This document shows positions 56,662-64,000 of a stretch of DNA of 64,000 nucleotides, piece after piece. Below the pieces are notes generated by a model that was not told the DNA's origin, ran no database searches, and saw nothing but the letters and a program-made list of their open reading frames with translations. The position numbers and the translations under genes were made by a program. Position 1 is the stretch's first letter. Each line of letters opens with the position of its first letter. Source of the DNA: Chelativorans sp. YIM 93263 (lineage in GTDB: Bacteria; Pseudomonadota; Alphaproteobacteria; Rhizobiales; Rhizobiaceae); contig NZ_JAKCWP010000002.1 in NCBI RefSeq assembly GCF_028767125.1, forward strand, positions 372,001 through 436,000. Direction: 5' to 3'.

Positions 56662-58911
56662 CTACCCATTGACGCGCCGTGCATTGCTTACGCAAACGGC
56701 CTCCTTGAGCTGCGAAATCAGACGATTGAGATGTTTCAAATCCCAGACCTCCAGATCGAACATCATCTCGGTGAAATCGGGGGCGGTTCTGGCCATAGAG
56801 AGATTATGGATGTTCGCGTCATTAGAGGCGATGGTTTGGGCTATTTCGGCCAACGATCCCGGTTCGTTGATCGCCGTAACGGAAATGCGCGCCGGGAAAC
56901 GTTCTGTGTTGTTTTCGTCGATGTCCCATCGCACGTCGATCCAGCGGTCTGACTGGTCGTCGTAAGCTGTCAGCGACGGCGATTGGATGGGGTAAATGGT
57001 TATACCCGATCCTGGTTGCAGGATGCCGACGATTCGATCGCCCGGAACCGCACCTTCCGGCGCGAAACGTACCGGCAGATCTCCGCTGACCCCGCGAATG
57101 GGAAGCGCGCCGTTCTGGCCTTCCTCCCGCGCATCGCCGTTCTTCCGCCGCCGCCCGCGCCGCGAGGAACGGCCCGGAATCTGGAACAGCATTCCTGCCG
57201 CATTGCGCAGATTGAACCAGCCTTCCTCGCGTGGCTTTTGCGTCTGCGTCACGCGTTCGTCCCTGTAGTCGGGATAAACCGCATGGAGAACGTCCCGGGA
57301 TGAAAGCTCACCGCGCCCCACTGCCGCGAGCACGTCCTCGACATCCTTGCGCGCCAGCCGATGCAGAACGGGTTTCAGCGCCTCCTTGGAATAATCCTTG
57401 CCAGCACGTTCGAAGGCCCGTTCCAGGATGCGCGCCCCCAGTCCCGAGTACTGCTTGCGTATAGCATTTCGCGTCGCCCGCCGAATGGCCGAACGGGCCT
57501 TGCCCGTCACCACTACCGATTCCCAGGCTGCCGGCGGAACCTGCGCTTTGGAGCGTATGATCTCCACCTCGTCGCCGTTCTTCAGCTCCGTCATCAGCGG
57601 CATGATGCGGCCGTTGACTTTCGCGCCCACACAGGTGTCGCCCACGTCGGTATGGACGGCATAGGCGAAGTCGATTGGCGAAGCGCCGCGCGGCAACGCG
57701 ATCAGACGCCCCTTCGGGGTGAAACAAAAGACCTGATCCTGAAACAGCTCCAGCTTCGTGTTCTCGAGAAAGTCCTCCGGATTGTCGCCCTCCGAAAGCG
57801 CCTCGATGGTCCGCCTGAGCCAGGCATAGGAATTGGTGTCCTTGGAAATCTGATGCCCGGCCCCGTTCGGATTCGAGCCGAAATCCTTGTAGAGCGAATG
57901 CGCCGCCACGCCGTATTCGGCCACCCGGTCCATCTCGTGCGTGCGGATCTGCAACTCCACACGCTGCCGGGACGGACCGACGATGGTGGTGTGGATGGAG
58001 CGATAATCGTTCTGCTTCGGCGTGGAGATGTAGTCCTTGAACCGGCCCGGCACCATGGACCACGTCTTGTGAATGGCCCCGAGCGCCCGATAGCAATCAT
58101 CGACCGTATCGACGATCACCCGAAAACCGAAAATGTCCGAGAGCTGCTCGAAAGACAGGGCCTTGGTTTCCATCTTTCGGAAGACCGACCACGGCTTCTT
58201 TTGCCGGCTCTTCACGGTCGCATCGACTTCATACGCCTTGAAAAGCTCCGCCAGAGCGCCCTCGATTTCCTTGATTACGCCGCGATTGCTCTCCAGCAGA
58301 TCGGCCAGCCGCTCGGTGACGGTGTGGAAGGCTTCCGGATTGATATAGCGGAAGGCCAGCTCCTCCAGTTCGTCACGCATATCCTGCATGCCCATGCGCC
58401 CGGCCAGAGGCGCATAGATGTCCATTGTCTCCTCGGCGATCCGCAGGCGCTTGTGGGTGGGAACGTGGTGGAGCGTGCGCATATTGTGCAGTCGATCCGC
58501 CATCTTCACCAGCAGCACGCGCACATCCTGCGATATGGCGAGCAGGAGCTTGCGGAGATTTTCCGCCTGCTCCGCCTTCTTGGAGACCAGGTCCAGCTTC
58601 TTCAGCTTCGTCAGGCCTTCAACGAGCTGACCGATTTCCGGCCCGAACAGCACGTCGATCTCGTCGCGCGTGGCCGTGGTATCCTCAATCGTGTCATGAA
58701 GCAGCGCCGCGGCGATGGTCGATTCGTCCAGATTCAGTTCCGTCAGGATCGCCGCGACTTCAAGTGGATGGGAAAAGTAGGGATCGCCGGAAGCACGCCT
58801 TTGGTAGCCGTGCTTCTGCATTGCGTAGACATAGGCTTTGTTGAGAAGCGCTTCGTCCACGTCAGGCTTGTAGCGCTGGACACGCTCAACAAGCTCATAC
58901 TGACGCATCAT
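56662..58911 (-). CDS. rsh: Bifunctional (p)ppGpp synthetase/hydrolase Rsh
   Basis: This long RelA/SpoT homologue is the main stringent-response enzyme of alphaproteobacteria and both makes and degrades (p)ppGpp. The about 749-residue protein has an intact HD hydrolase domain (SGDPYFSHPLEV, LLHDTIED), the synthetase domain (DIFGFRVIVDT, ending near RSIHTT), a TGS domain (CFTPKGRLIALPRGASPIDFAY) and a C-terminal ACT domain. Two adjacent ATG codons (58911, 58908) follow GGAGAAG. The frame opens at 58932. rpoZ is its upstream neighbour. Confidence 0.95.
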   Translation of the reverse strand: MMRQYELVERVQRYKPDVDEALLNKAYVYAMQKHGYQRRASGDPYFSHPLEVAAILTELNLDESTIAAALLHDTIEDTTATRDEIDVLFGPEIGQLVEGLTKLKKLDLVSKKAEQAENLRKLLLAISQDVRVLLVKMADRLHNMRTLHHVPTHKRLRIAEETMDIYAPLAGRMGMQDMRDELEELAFRYINPEAFHTVTERLADLLESNRGVIKEIEGALAELFKAYEVDATVKSRQKKPWSVFRKMETKALSFEQLSDIFGFRVIVDTVDDCYRALGAIHKTWSMVPGRFKDYISTPKQNDYRSIHTTIVGPSRQRVELQIRTHEMDRVAEYGVAAHSLYKDFGSNPNGAGHQISKDTNSYAWLRRTIEALSEGDNPEDFLENTKLELFQDQVFCFTPKGRLIALPRGASPIDFAYAVHTDVGDTCVGAKVNGRIMPLMTELKNGDEVEIIRSKAQVPPAAWESVVVTGKARSAIRRATRNAIRKQYSGLGARILERAFERAGKDYSKEALKPVLHRLARKDVEDVLAAVGRGELSSRDVLHAVYPDYRDERVTQTQKPREEGWFNLRNAAGMLFQIPGRSSRRGRRRKNGDAREEGQNGALPIRGVSGDLPVRFAPEGAVPGDRIVGILQPGSGITIYPIQSPSLTAYDDQSDRWIDVRWDIDENNTERFPARISVTAINEPGSLAEIAQTIASNDANIHNLSMARTAPDFTEMMFDLEVWDLKHLNRLISQLKEAVCVSNARRVNG

Positions 58912-59017
58912 AGGCCGCTTCTCCACACGCAAAATTCATGTGCCGCAGTGCTGCGGCACAATCGAATCCCGGCAGGATAAGCCCGAGCCGTCGTTTGCGG
59001 AAGAGATCTTCCCGATA

Positions 59018-59431
59018 TCAGAAATCGTCGTTCTTGTCCGGCGGGACCAACCCCTCGATTCCGGCAAGAAGCTCTTCTTCGCTCATACGGTCGAAGGCGA
59101 CAGCCTCTTCCTCCACGCCTTCCGGCCGCTGCTGTTGTGCAACGGCGGCCTCTTCCTGCGGCTCGGCAGGAAGTTCCGGCAGGTCGGGTTCCGGCTCATC
59201 CACCTCGACGTGCTTCTGCAGCGAATGGATCAGATCTTCCTTCAGATCGCCGGGAGAAAGCGTTTCCTCGGCGATTTCGCGCAGCGCGACGACCGGGTTC
59301 TTGTCGTTGTCGCGATCAACGGTGATCTGCTCACCCTGCGAAACCTGGCGGGCGCGGTGGCCGGCCAGAAGTACGAGGTCAAACCGGTTCTCAACCTTGT
59401 CGATACAATCTTCTACCGTGACACGGGCCAT
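59018..59431 (-). CDS. rpoZ: RNA polymerase omega subunit
   Basis: Omega helps fold the beta' subunit and forms part of a ppGpp-binding site on RNA polymerase. The 137-residue protein has the typical start [28 protein letters not shown], followed by an acidic, Glu/Pro/Gln-rich tail (about 70-137), longer than in E. coli. I chose the ATG at 59431 with AAAGGGG upstream; the frame extends to 59500. It lies directly upstream of rsh on the same strand. Confidence 0.94.
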   Translation of the reverse strand: MARVTVEDCIDKVENRFDLVLLAGHRARQVSQGEQITVDRDNDKNPVVALREIAEETLSPGDLKEDLIHSLQKHVEVDEPEPDLPELPAEPQEEAAVAQQQRPEGVEEEAVAFDRMSEEELLAGIEGLVPPDKNDDF

Positions 59432-59687
59432 CTGCGCCCCTTTCAATCTTGAAATTTGCGGAATCGGCCGGTCCTTAGCCCTTCCGGGCTGTGAATACAA
59501 GGGCCGTGGTCGCTACCGACCGTGATGCCGATAAAATACACGTTATTTCGCGGTATGGAGATTTAATGAGCATTGGCAGAAAAACAAGACCGCACTATGT
59601 CTTTATAAGGTGGGTGTGATGATACCGCGTTTTGCGATGCACGCCCGTATTCCAGCGCAGTTAATTGTCACGAAGGATATTTGAGCG
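59432..59687. other. Divergent intergenic region rpoZ/NYN
   Basis: This 256-nt region should hold the promoters of rpoZ (left) and the NYN gene (right). It contains a 17-codon ORF (59566-59619) with GGAG upstream, which I do not call. I see no hairpin or operator that stands out. Confidence 0.35.
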
Positions 59688-60266
59688 ATGTTTGATCCGC
59701 GCGAGAAGATCGCAATGTTTATAGATGGAGCGAACCTGTACGCCACGTCCCGTTCGCTGGGTTTCGATATTGACTATCGCAAGCTGCTGGCGAGTTTCCA
59801 GGAAAAGGCTTACCTGCTGCGCGCCTATTACTACACCGCGCTGGTTGAGGATCAGGAATACTCCTCGATCCGCCCGTTGATCGATTGGCTGGACTACAAC
59901 GGCTACAAGGTCGTGACCAAACCTGCCAAGGAATTCACAGATTCCAGCGGCCGCCGCAAGATCAAGGGAAATATGGACATAGAGCTCACCATCGACGCAT
60001 TGGAACTTATCGAAGTCGTCGATCACTATGTCATCTTTTCCGGTGACGGGGACTTCCGCACCCTGGTCGAGACGCTTCAGCGCAAGGGCCGCAAGGTCAG
60101 CATCGTTTCTACCATTCAGTCCCAGCCGCCCATGATTTCCGACGAGTTGCGCCGCCAGGCGGATAACTTCATCGACCTCGCTTCGCTCCAGTCCGAAATC
60201 GGCCGCGCACCTTCGGAGCGCCCGCCGCGCCGCCCAGAACAGGACAGTCACGAGCACGAAACCTGA
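59688..60266 (+). CDS. NYN domain (LabA/PIN-like) protein
   Basis: The 192-residue protein has the NYN fold, a PIN-like nuclease relative. Acidic residues at the expected site are seen: Asp in MFIDGANLY (about 10-18), Asp in MDIELTIDA (about 96-104) and Asp in SGDGDF (about 119-124). This suggests RNA hydrolysis, which is inferred only. The C-terminus is a short disordered Pro/Arg/Glu tail. Its stop shares one base with the uracil-DNA glycosylase start (TGATG). Confidence 0.88.
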   Translation: MFDPREKIAMFIDGANLYATSRSLGFDIDYRKLLASFQEKAYLLRAYYYTALVEDQEYSSIRPLIDWLDYNGYKVVTKPAKEFTDSSGRRKIKGNMDIELTIDALELIEVVDHYVIFSGDGDFRTLVETLQRKGRKVSIVSTIQSQPPMISDELRRQADNFIDLASLQSEIGRAPSERPPRRPEQDSHEHET

Positions 60267-60931
60267 TGGCCCGTGCTGCCCTCGAACTTGAGGAGCCGTC
60301 GCGCGACTGCTCCCATTGCCCGCGCCTGAACGCCTTCATCGGTGATTGGCGCGAGCGCGAACCGGAGTGGTTCAACGGACCGGTTCCCACGTTCCTTCCG
60401 CGACAAGGGGCAGACGCCGTGCGCGTCCTGATTGTTGGGCTTGCGCCGGGGCTGCGTGGAGCGAACCGGACGGGACGCCCCTTCACTGGTGATTACGCCG
60501 GCACCTTGCTCTACGGGACGCTGACACGCTTCGGCTTTGCCCGGGGCGTCTTCGATGCGCGCCCCGATGACGGGCTTGAACTGGTGGATGCGGCAGTCAC
60601 CAATGCCGTGCGCTGCGTTCCGCCGGAGAACAAGCCGGTCGGCGCCGAGGTGAGGACCTGCCGCGAGCGGTTCCTCGCCCCTTCCCTCACCCGGTTTCCC
60701 AATCTGAAGGCCATTCTGACCCTTGGCACCATCGCGCACCAGTCCACGGTCCGCGCGCTCGGCTATCCGGTCCGTCAATTCCCCTTCGCCCACGGCGCGG
60801 AGCAGGATGCCGGCCAACTCCGCATTTTCTCAAGCTATCATTGCTCGCGGTACAACACGAACACGGGCAAGCTGACCGAGGAGATGTTTGTGGAGGTGTT
60901 TAGGAGTTTGAGGGAATATTTAGGGCAGTAA
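60266..60931 (+). CDS. Uracil-DNA glycosylase, family 5 (UDGb) type
   Basis: This 221-residue enzyme is of the iron-sulfur UDG group. The active-site motif GLAPGLRGANRTGRPFTGD (about 57-75) and the C-terminal YHCSRYNTNTG loop point to UDGb, which removes uracil and other deaminated bases. Probable cluster ligands are Cys15, Cys18 and cysteines in AVRCVPP and VRTCRER. It is coupled to the NYN gene and converges on smpB with a 23-nt gap. Confidence 0.9.
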   Translation: MARAALELEEPSRDCSHCPRLNAFIGDWREREPEWFNGPVPTFLPRQGADAVRVLIVGLAPGLRGANRTGRPFTGDYAGTLLYGTLTRFGFARGVFDARPDDGLELVDAAVTNAVRCVPPENKPVGAEVRTCRERFLAPSLTRFPNLKAILTLGTIAHQSTVRALGYPVRQFPFAHGAEQDAGQLRIFSSYHCSRYNTNTGKLTEEMFVEVFRSLREYLGQ

Positions 60932-60954
60932 CTCACTGCCCTATCGCCTTCCCC

Positions 60955-61428
60955 TCACCCTCTCTCCTTCAACAGCCGCGCCTTCTCGCGATTCCAGTCG
61001 CGCTGCTTCACCGTTTCGCGTTTGTCGTGGGTCTTCTTACCCCGCGCCAGTGCCAGATTCAGCTTTGCGAGTCCGCGCTCGTTGAAATAGAGCCGAAGCG
61101 GCACCAGCGTCATACCTTCACGCTCCACCGCTTGCGACAGCCGGGCCATCTCGCGTTTCGACAAGAGAAGTTTCCGGCGCCGCCGGGGCGCGTGATTGAA
61201 CCGATTGCCGGCCGAATATTCCGGGATATGAGCGTTGATAAGCCATATCTCACCACCTTCAACAGAGGCATACGATTCCTGGATATTCGCGTGCCCCTCA
61301 CGGAGGGACTTCACCTCCGTACCAACCAGCACGAGGCCCGCTTCGAGCGTATCCATGATCTCATAGGAGAACCGCGCCTTGCGGTTCTCGGCAATGGTTC
61401 GGCTGTTCGGATTCTTTTCCTTGGCCAT
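60955..61428 (-). CDS. smpB: SsrA-binding protein SmpB
   Basis: SmpB binds tmRNA and carries it to stalled ribosomes for trans-translation. The 157-residue protein shows the beta-barrel core ([27 protein letters not shown]) and the basic C-terminal tail ([24 protein letters not shown]) that enters the mRNA channel. It follows dapA on the minus strand after 28 nt. The ssrA gene is not in this window. Confidence 0.96.
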   Translation of the reverse strand: MAKEKNPNSRTIAENRKARFSYEIMDTLEAGLVLVGTEVKSLREGHANIQESYASVEGGEIWLINAHIPEYSAGNRFNHAPRRRRKLLLSKREMARLSQAVEREGMTLVPLRLYFNERGLAKLNLALARGKKTHDKRETVKQRDWNREKARLLKERG

Positions 61429-61456
61429 TCAAAACACAGTCGTGAGAAAAATCAGA

Positions 61457-62338
61457 TCAGTCCAGAAGACCGGCGTGCTTCATCGCCGCGTCGATGTGCT
61501 CGGCCGTCTTCGCGGTCACGGGCAGCAGCGGCAGTCGTACGACATTCTCCACCTTGCCCAAACGCGACAGCGCATATTTCGTGCCGCACAGCCCCGGCTC
61601 GATGAACAGTGCCTTGTGCAAAGGCATGAGACGGTCCTGCAGCTCAATGGCCTGCTCCCGCTCGCCGGCGAGCGTTGCCTTCTGAAACGCGGCGCAAAGC
61701 CGGGGCGCCACATTGGCCGTCACCGAAATGGCACCCACGCCACCATGTGCATTGAAACCAAGCGCAGAAGCGTCCTCGCCGGAAAGCTGGATAAAGTCTT
61801 TGCCACAGGTAATGCGCTGCTCCGAGACGCGGTCGACCTTGGCCGTCGCGTCCTTCACGCCTACAATATTGGAGAAATCCTTGGCCAGACGCCCCATCGT
61901 CTCCGGCGTCATGTCGATCACCGAGCGCGGCGGAATGTTGTAGATGATGATCGGCAAGCTGGTGGCCCGGGCGATGGCCGCGAAATGTTCGTAGAGCCCT
62001 TCCTGATTTGGCTTGTTATAATAGGGCGTGACGACCAGAACGGCATCGGCACCGACCGACTCGGCGTGCGCGACGAACTCCACCGCTTCCCGCGTCGAGT
62101 TGGACCCCGCGCCGGCGATCACCGGAACGCGGCCGCCGGCAACTTCCACGCAAATACGGACCACCTCGCGGTGTTCTTCATGGCTGAGGGTCGGCGACTC
62201 GCCCGTAGTGCCTACGGGAACGAGGCCGTTGCTTCCCTCCTCGATCTGCCATTTCACGAACGAGCGGAAGGCTTCTTCATCGATACTACCGTCCTGCCGG
62301 AATGGCGTTACCAGCGCGGTCATCGAACCACTGAACAT
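61457..62338 (-). CDS. dapA: 4-hydroxy-tetrahydrodipicolinate synthase
   Basis: DapA condenses pyruvate with aspartate semialdehyde in lysine and diaminopimelate synthesis. The 293-residue protein shows GTTGESPTL at about 45-53, Tyr in IYNIPPRS (about 134) and the Schiff-base Lys in GVKDAT (about 162). I chose the ATG at 62338 ([13 protein letters not shown]) with GGTGGAG upstream; the frame extends to 62374. It is cotranscribed with smpB and divergent from the lytic transglycosylase. Confidence 0.96.
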   Translation of the reverse strand: MFSGSMTALVTPFRQDGSIDEEAFRSFVKWQIEEGSNGLVPVGTTGESPTLSHEEHREVVRICVEVAGGRVPVIAGAGSNSTREAVEFVAHAESVGADAVLVVTPYYNKPNQEGLYEHFAAIARATSLPIIIYNIPPRSVIDMTPETMGRLAKDFSNIVGVKDATAKVDRVSEQRITCGKDFIQLSGEDASALGFNAHGGVGAISVTANVAPRLCAAFQKATLAGEREQAIELQDRLMPLHKALFIEPGLCGTKYALSRLGKVENVVRLPLLPVTAKTAEHIDAAMKHAGLLD

Positions 62339-62541
62339 TCTCTTACTCCACCAAACCCCGAAGCCTGCCGCCATCTGATCGACGGACGCGGGACCATAGT
62401 GTTGCCACGCTCTAAGCGCAAGGTGAGGATAACGGCATGGTTGTTAGAAAACGGCCATGCACGATAAGCTGCAATTGCCCGTTTTTCATGGTCGCACCAT
62501 AGGAAGTGTATGCGGGCTGTTTTACGCAGAGTGGTTACGCA

Positions 62542-64000
62542 ATGACAAGGTTGGGCACTGTATCGAGGCTGGCGGGACTTGCGCTGGCGATGAATTGTTC
62601 GAGTGTGGGGGCCATGAGTCTCGACCTTCCCTCCACCGCCCCCCTGCCGGACCCGAGACCCTACGCTCCCATGAACCCGACGGCCTCCGCCGCCTCGATC
62701 CCCTTTTCCGCCGGCGTGCTGACGCAAACCGACATGAGCGTGCTCAAGGAAGGGCTGGACGCCCTCTCCAAGGGCGATGGTCGGCGCGCATTGAGCGCGC
62801 GCGACCGACTTGCCGACGAGTCTCTCGATCACCGCATCCTGACCTGGGCCATCGCCATGTCGAATGCTGCGGACATTCCCAGCATCGAAATTGCGAGCGC
62901 CTCCGGCATTCTCGACGATTGGCCCGGAATGGCCCGCCGCCGCGCCAACAGCGAACGAGCGCTCTACCGCGAGAATGCGCCACCGCAGGAGGTTGTCGAG
63001 GCTTTCGGCGACACGCAACCGACCACCTTCGCAGGCACCATGGCGCTGGCGAAAGCCCATGTAGCACTCGGAGAGCGGGAGGCCGCGCGCCGTCTCCTGA
63101 CCCCGTTCTGGCGACAGGAGAAATTGGCGGCCTCGCAGGAGCACGCATTCCTCAAGGCCTTCGGAGATCTGATCTCGGCCGACGATCACCGCTACCGCAT
63201 GGAACGCATGCTATACGAAGACCGGATACGCTCCGCCGAGCGCGTGGCGGCGCGCGCAGGAGGCGAGGCGCTGACCAAGGCTTGGGCAGCGGTCATCCGC
63301 AACCAGTCGGATGCGGGCACACTGTTGGATGCGGTCCCGAAGGCGCAGCACTTCGCCGGATACCTGTTTGCCAAGGCGAGATATCTGCGCCGCTCAGGAA
63401 AATTCGATGAAGCAGCGCAGGTAATGCTTTCCGCGCCCGGCGATGCAGAGCAGCTCATCGACCCCGACGAATGGTGGGTGGAACGACGCGTCCTATCGCG
63501 TGAGCTTCTGGACGAAGGCGACCCGCAAACGGCCTATCGCATTGCCGCAGGGCATGCCGCGGACGGCAAGACCGCCATCGCCGACGCGGAATTCCATGCG
63601 GGCTGGCTGGCCCTGCAACACTTGGACGACGCTGAGACGGCCTCCCGCCACTTCGCCAGGATTGCGCAGGTTGCCGAGGGCGCGATCTCCCTTTCCCGCG
63701 CCTACTACTGGCTGGGCCGTGCCGCGGAAGCCGGCGGGGCCGGCGATGCGACGGAATATTACCAGCGCGCCGCCAATTACGGCACGGCGTTTTACGGGCA
63801 GCTTGCGGCCGCGAAACTGGGCCGCAACACGATCACAGCCGATCATCCCGAACCGACGACCAGCGATAGCAAAAACTTTACCGCGCGCGAAACCGTGCGC
63901 GCAATCACCCGCTTGCAGAACGCCGGTCACGAACGGCTGGCCGATAGCCTCTATCATGCCTTAGCCGAGGAACTGCCGACCGCTGGCGAGCTCGCGCTTC
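62542..64000 (+). CDS. slt: Soluble lytic murein transglycosylase, partial (3' end cut)
   Basis: The frame from the ATG at 62542 stays open to the window end (486 codons). A signal peptide is seen (basic start, hydrophobic LAGLALAM, cleavage near GAMS at about 23-26). The following residues form alpha-helical superhelical repeats (ARDRLADE, ALGEREAARRLLTPFW, YYWLGRAAEAGG), as in the ring-shaped U domain of Slt70. The catalytic SLT domain should lie beyond 64000, so this is a call by architecture and its usual place next to dapA. Slt cleaves peptidoglycan to 1,6-anhydro products. Confidence 0.85.
   Translation, partial: MTRLGTVSRLAGLALAMNCSSVGAMSLDLPSTAPLPDPRPYAPMNPTASAASIPFSAGVLTQTDMSVLKEGLDALSKGDGRRALSARDRLADESLDHRILTWAIAMSNAADIPSIEIASASGILDDWPGMARRRANSERALYRENAPPQEVVEAFGDTQPTTFAGTMALAKAHVALGEREAARRLLTPFWRQEKLAASQEHAFLKAFGDLISADDHRYRMERMLYEDRIRSAERVAARAGGEALTKAWAAVIRNQSDAGTLLDAVPKAQHFAGYLFAKARYLRRSGKFDEAAQVMLSAPGDAEQLIDPDEWWVERRVLSRELLDEGDPQTAYRIAAGHAADGKTAIADAEFHAGWLALQHLDDAETASRHFARIAQVAEGAISLSRAYYWLGRAAEAGGAGDATEYYQRAANYGTAFYGQLAAAKLGRNTITADHPEPTTSDSKNFTARETVRAITRLQNAGHERLADSLYHALAEELPTAGELAL

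Noticed and set aside
57361-58980. 539-codon plus-strand open frame opposite rsh
   Set aside because: It lies wholly antisense to the clear Rsh coding sequence and its translation has no family resemblance.
59566-59619. 17-codon plus-strand ORF with GGAG upstream between rpoZ and the NYN gene
   Set aside because: Too short, no hydrophobic or regulatory character, and no neighbouring attenuator; such frames are common by chance.
62457-63410. 317-codon open frame overlapping the start of the lytic transglycosylase
   Set aside because: It is out of frame with the signal peptide and helical repeats; its product is Arg/Pro/His-rich and looks like a GC-rich shadow frame.

Overview
The window is about 64 kb of gene-dense chromosome from an alphaproteobacterium, most likely a member of the Rhizobiales (Hyphomicrobiales) in the Phyllobacteriaceae/Mesorhizobium/Chelativorans neighbourhood. 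This placement is inference. It rests on the high GC content, the gene order (dnaB-alr-radA-cvpA-purF; rsh, DUF2062, acpS, lepB, rnc, era, recO; pssA-psd; rpoZ-NYN-UDG-smpB-dapA), and several families typical of the group (TIGR02301, DUF6105-like, Atm1-type exporter, RadA, PhoX). I see no insertion sequence, phage, CRISPR array, toxin-antitoxin pair or defence island. The content is core chromosome with a few accessory genes, and I found no clearly new multi-gene system.

Layout. 0-8.6 kb (+): cyclopropane fatty acid synthase, then the dnaB-alr-radA-cvpA-purF run and an SDR. 8.8-13.4 kb: a degenerate PlsC-like acyltransferase, then on the minus strand a Cys-rich ArsR regulator, an Atm1-type ABC exporter, and psd-pssA (phosphatidylethanolamine synthesis). 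13.6-24 kb, mostly minus: an acidic LysM envelope protein, a LOG-family hydrolase (+), RarD, citramalate synthase, a translationally coupled cysS-VOC-GFA-pip cluster, a LysE-type exporter and an SRAP protein. 24.2-31.4 kb (+): Nudix, TIGR02301, a small hypothetical protein, YgfZ, HD hydrolase, MscS, MFS and PhoX. 31.5-35 kb (-): a fatty-acid beta-oxidation pair (fadJ-fadI). 35.2-44.6 kb: two small unknown proteins, YihY, the TamA-TamB outer-membrane assembly pair and an exported PRC-barrel protein. 44.7-47.4 kb is the least conventional stretch. It holds a probable small RNA or attenuator, a consensus general-stress (EcfG) promoter, a small Cys-rich protein, tRNA-Lys, PhzF and a 42-aa membrane protein. 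47.4-52.1 kb: YdcF, gatC-GNAT-gatA, UPF0173 hydrolase, ruvX and a DUF6105-like protein. 52.2-59.4 kb (-): recO, era, rnc, lepB, acpS, DUF2062, rsh, rpoZ. 59.7-64 kb: NYN-domain protein and family-5 uracil-DNA glycosylase (+), smpB and dapA (-), and a soluble lytic transglycosylase (+) cut by the window end.

How the genes connect. Several blocks are functionally coherent: envelope lipid and protein assembly (cfa, pssA/psd, TamA/TamB, lepB, LysM, lytic transglycosylase), replication and repair (dnaB, radA, recO, ruvX, UDG, SRAP), translation (cysS, gatCA, smpB, tRNA-Lys, rnc, era), and the stringent response with its RNA-polymerase partner (rsh, rpoZ). Many junctions are 1-4 nt start/stop overlaps, which indicates translational coupling. 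The best new regulatory observations are three. First, a 35-bp near-perfect dyad covers the arsR start. Second, sigma-EcfG consensus promoters lie in front of an unknown gene at 44.9 kb and, pointing the other way, in front of the beta-oxidation operon. Third, a minus-strand two-hairpin RNA with a C-rich loop and a U8 terminator ends at 44701.
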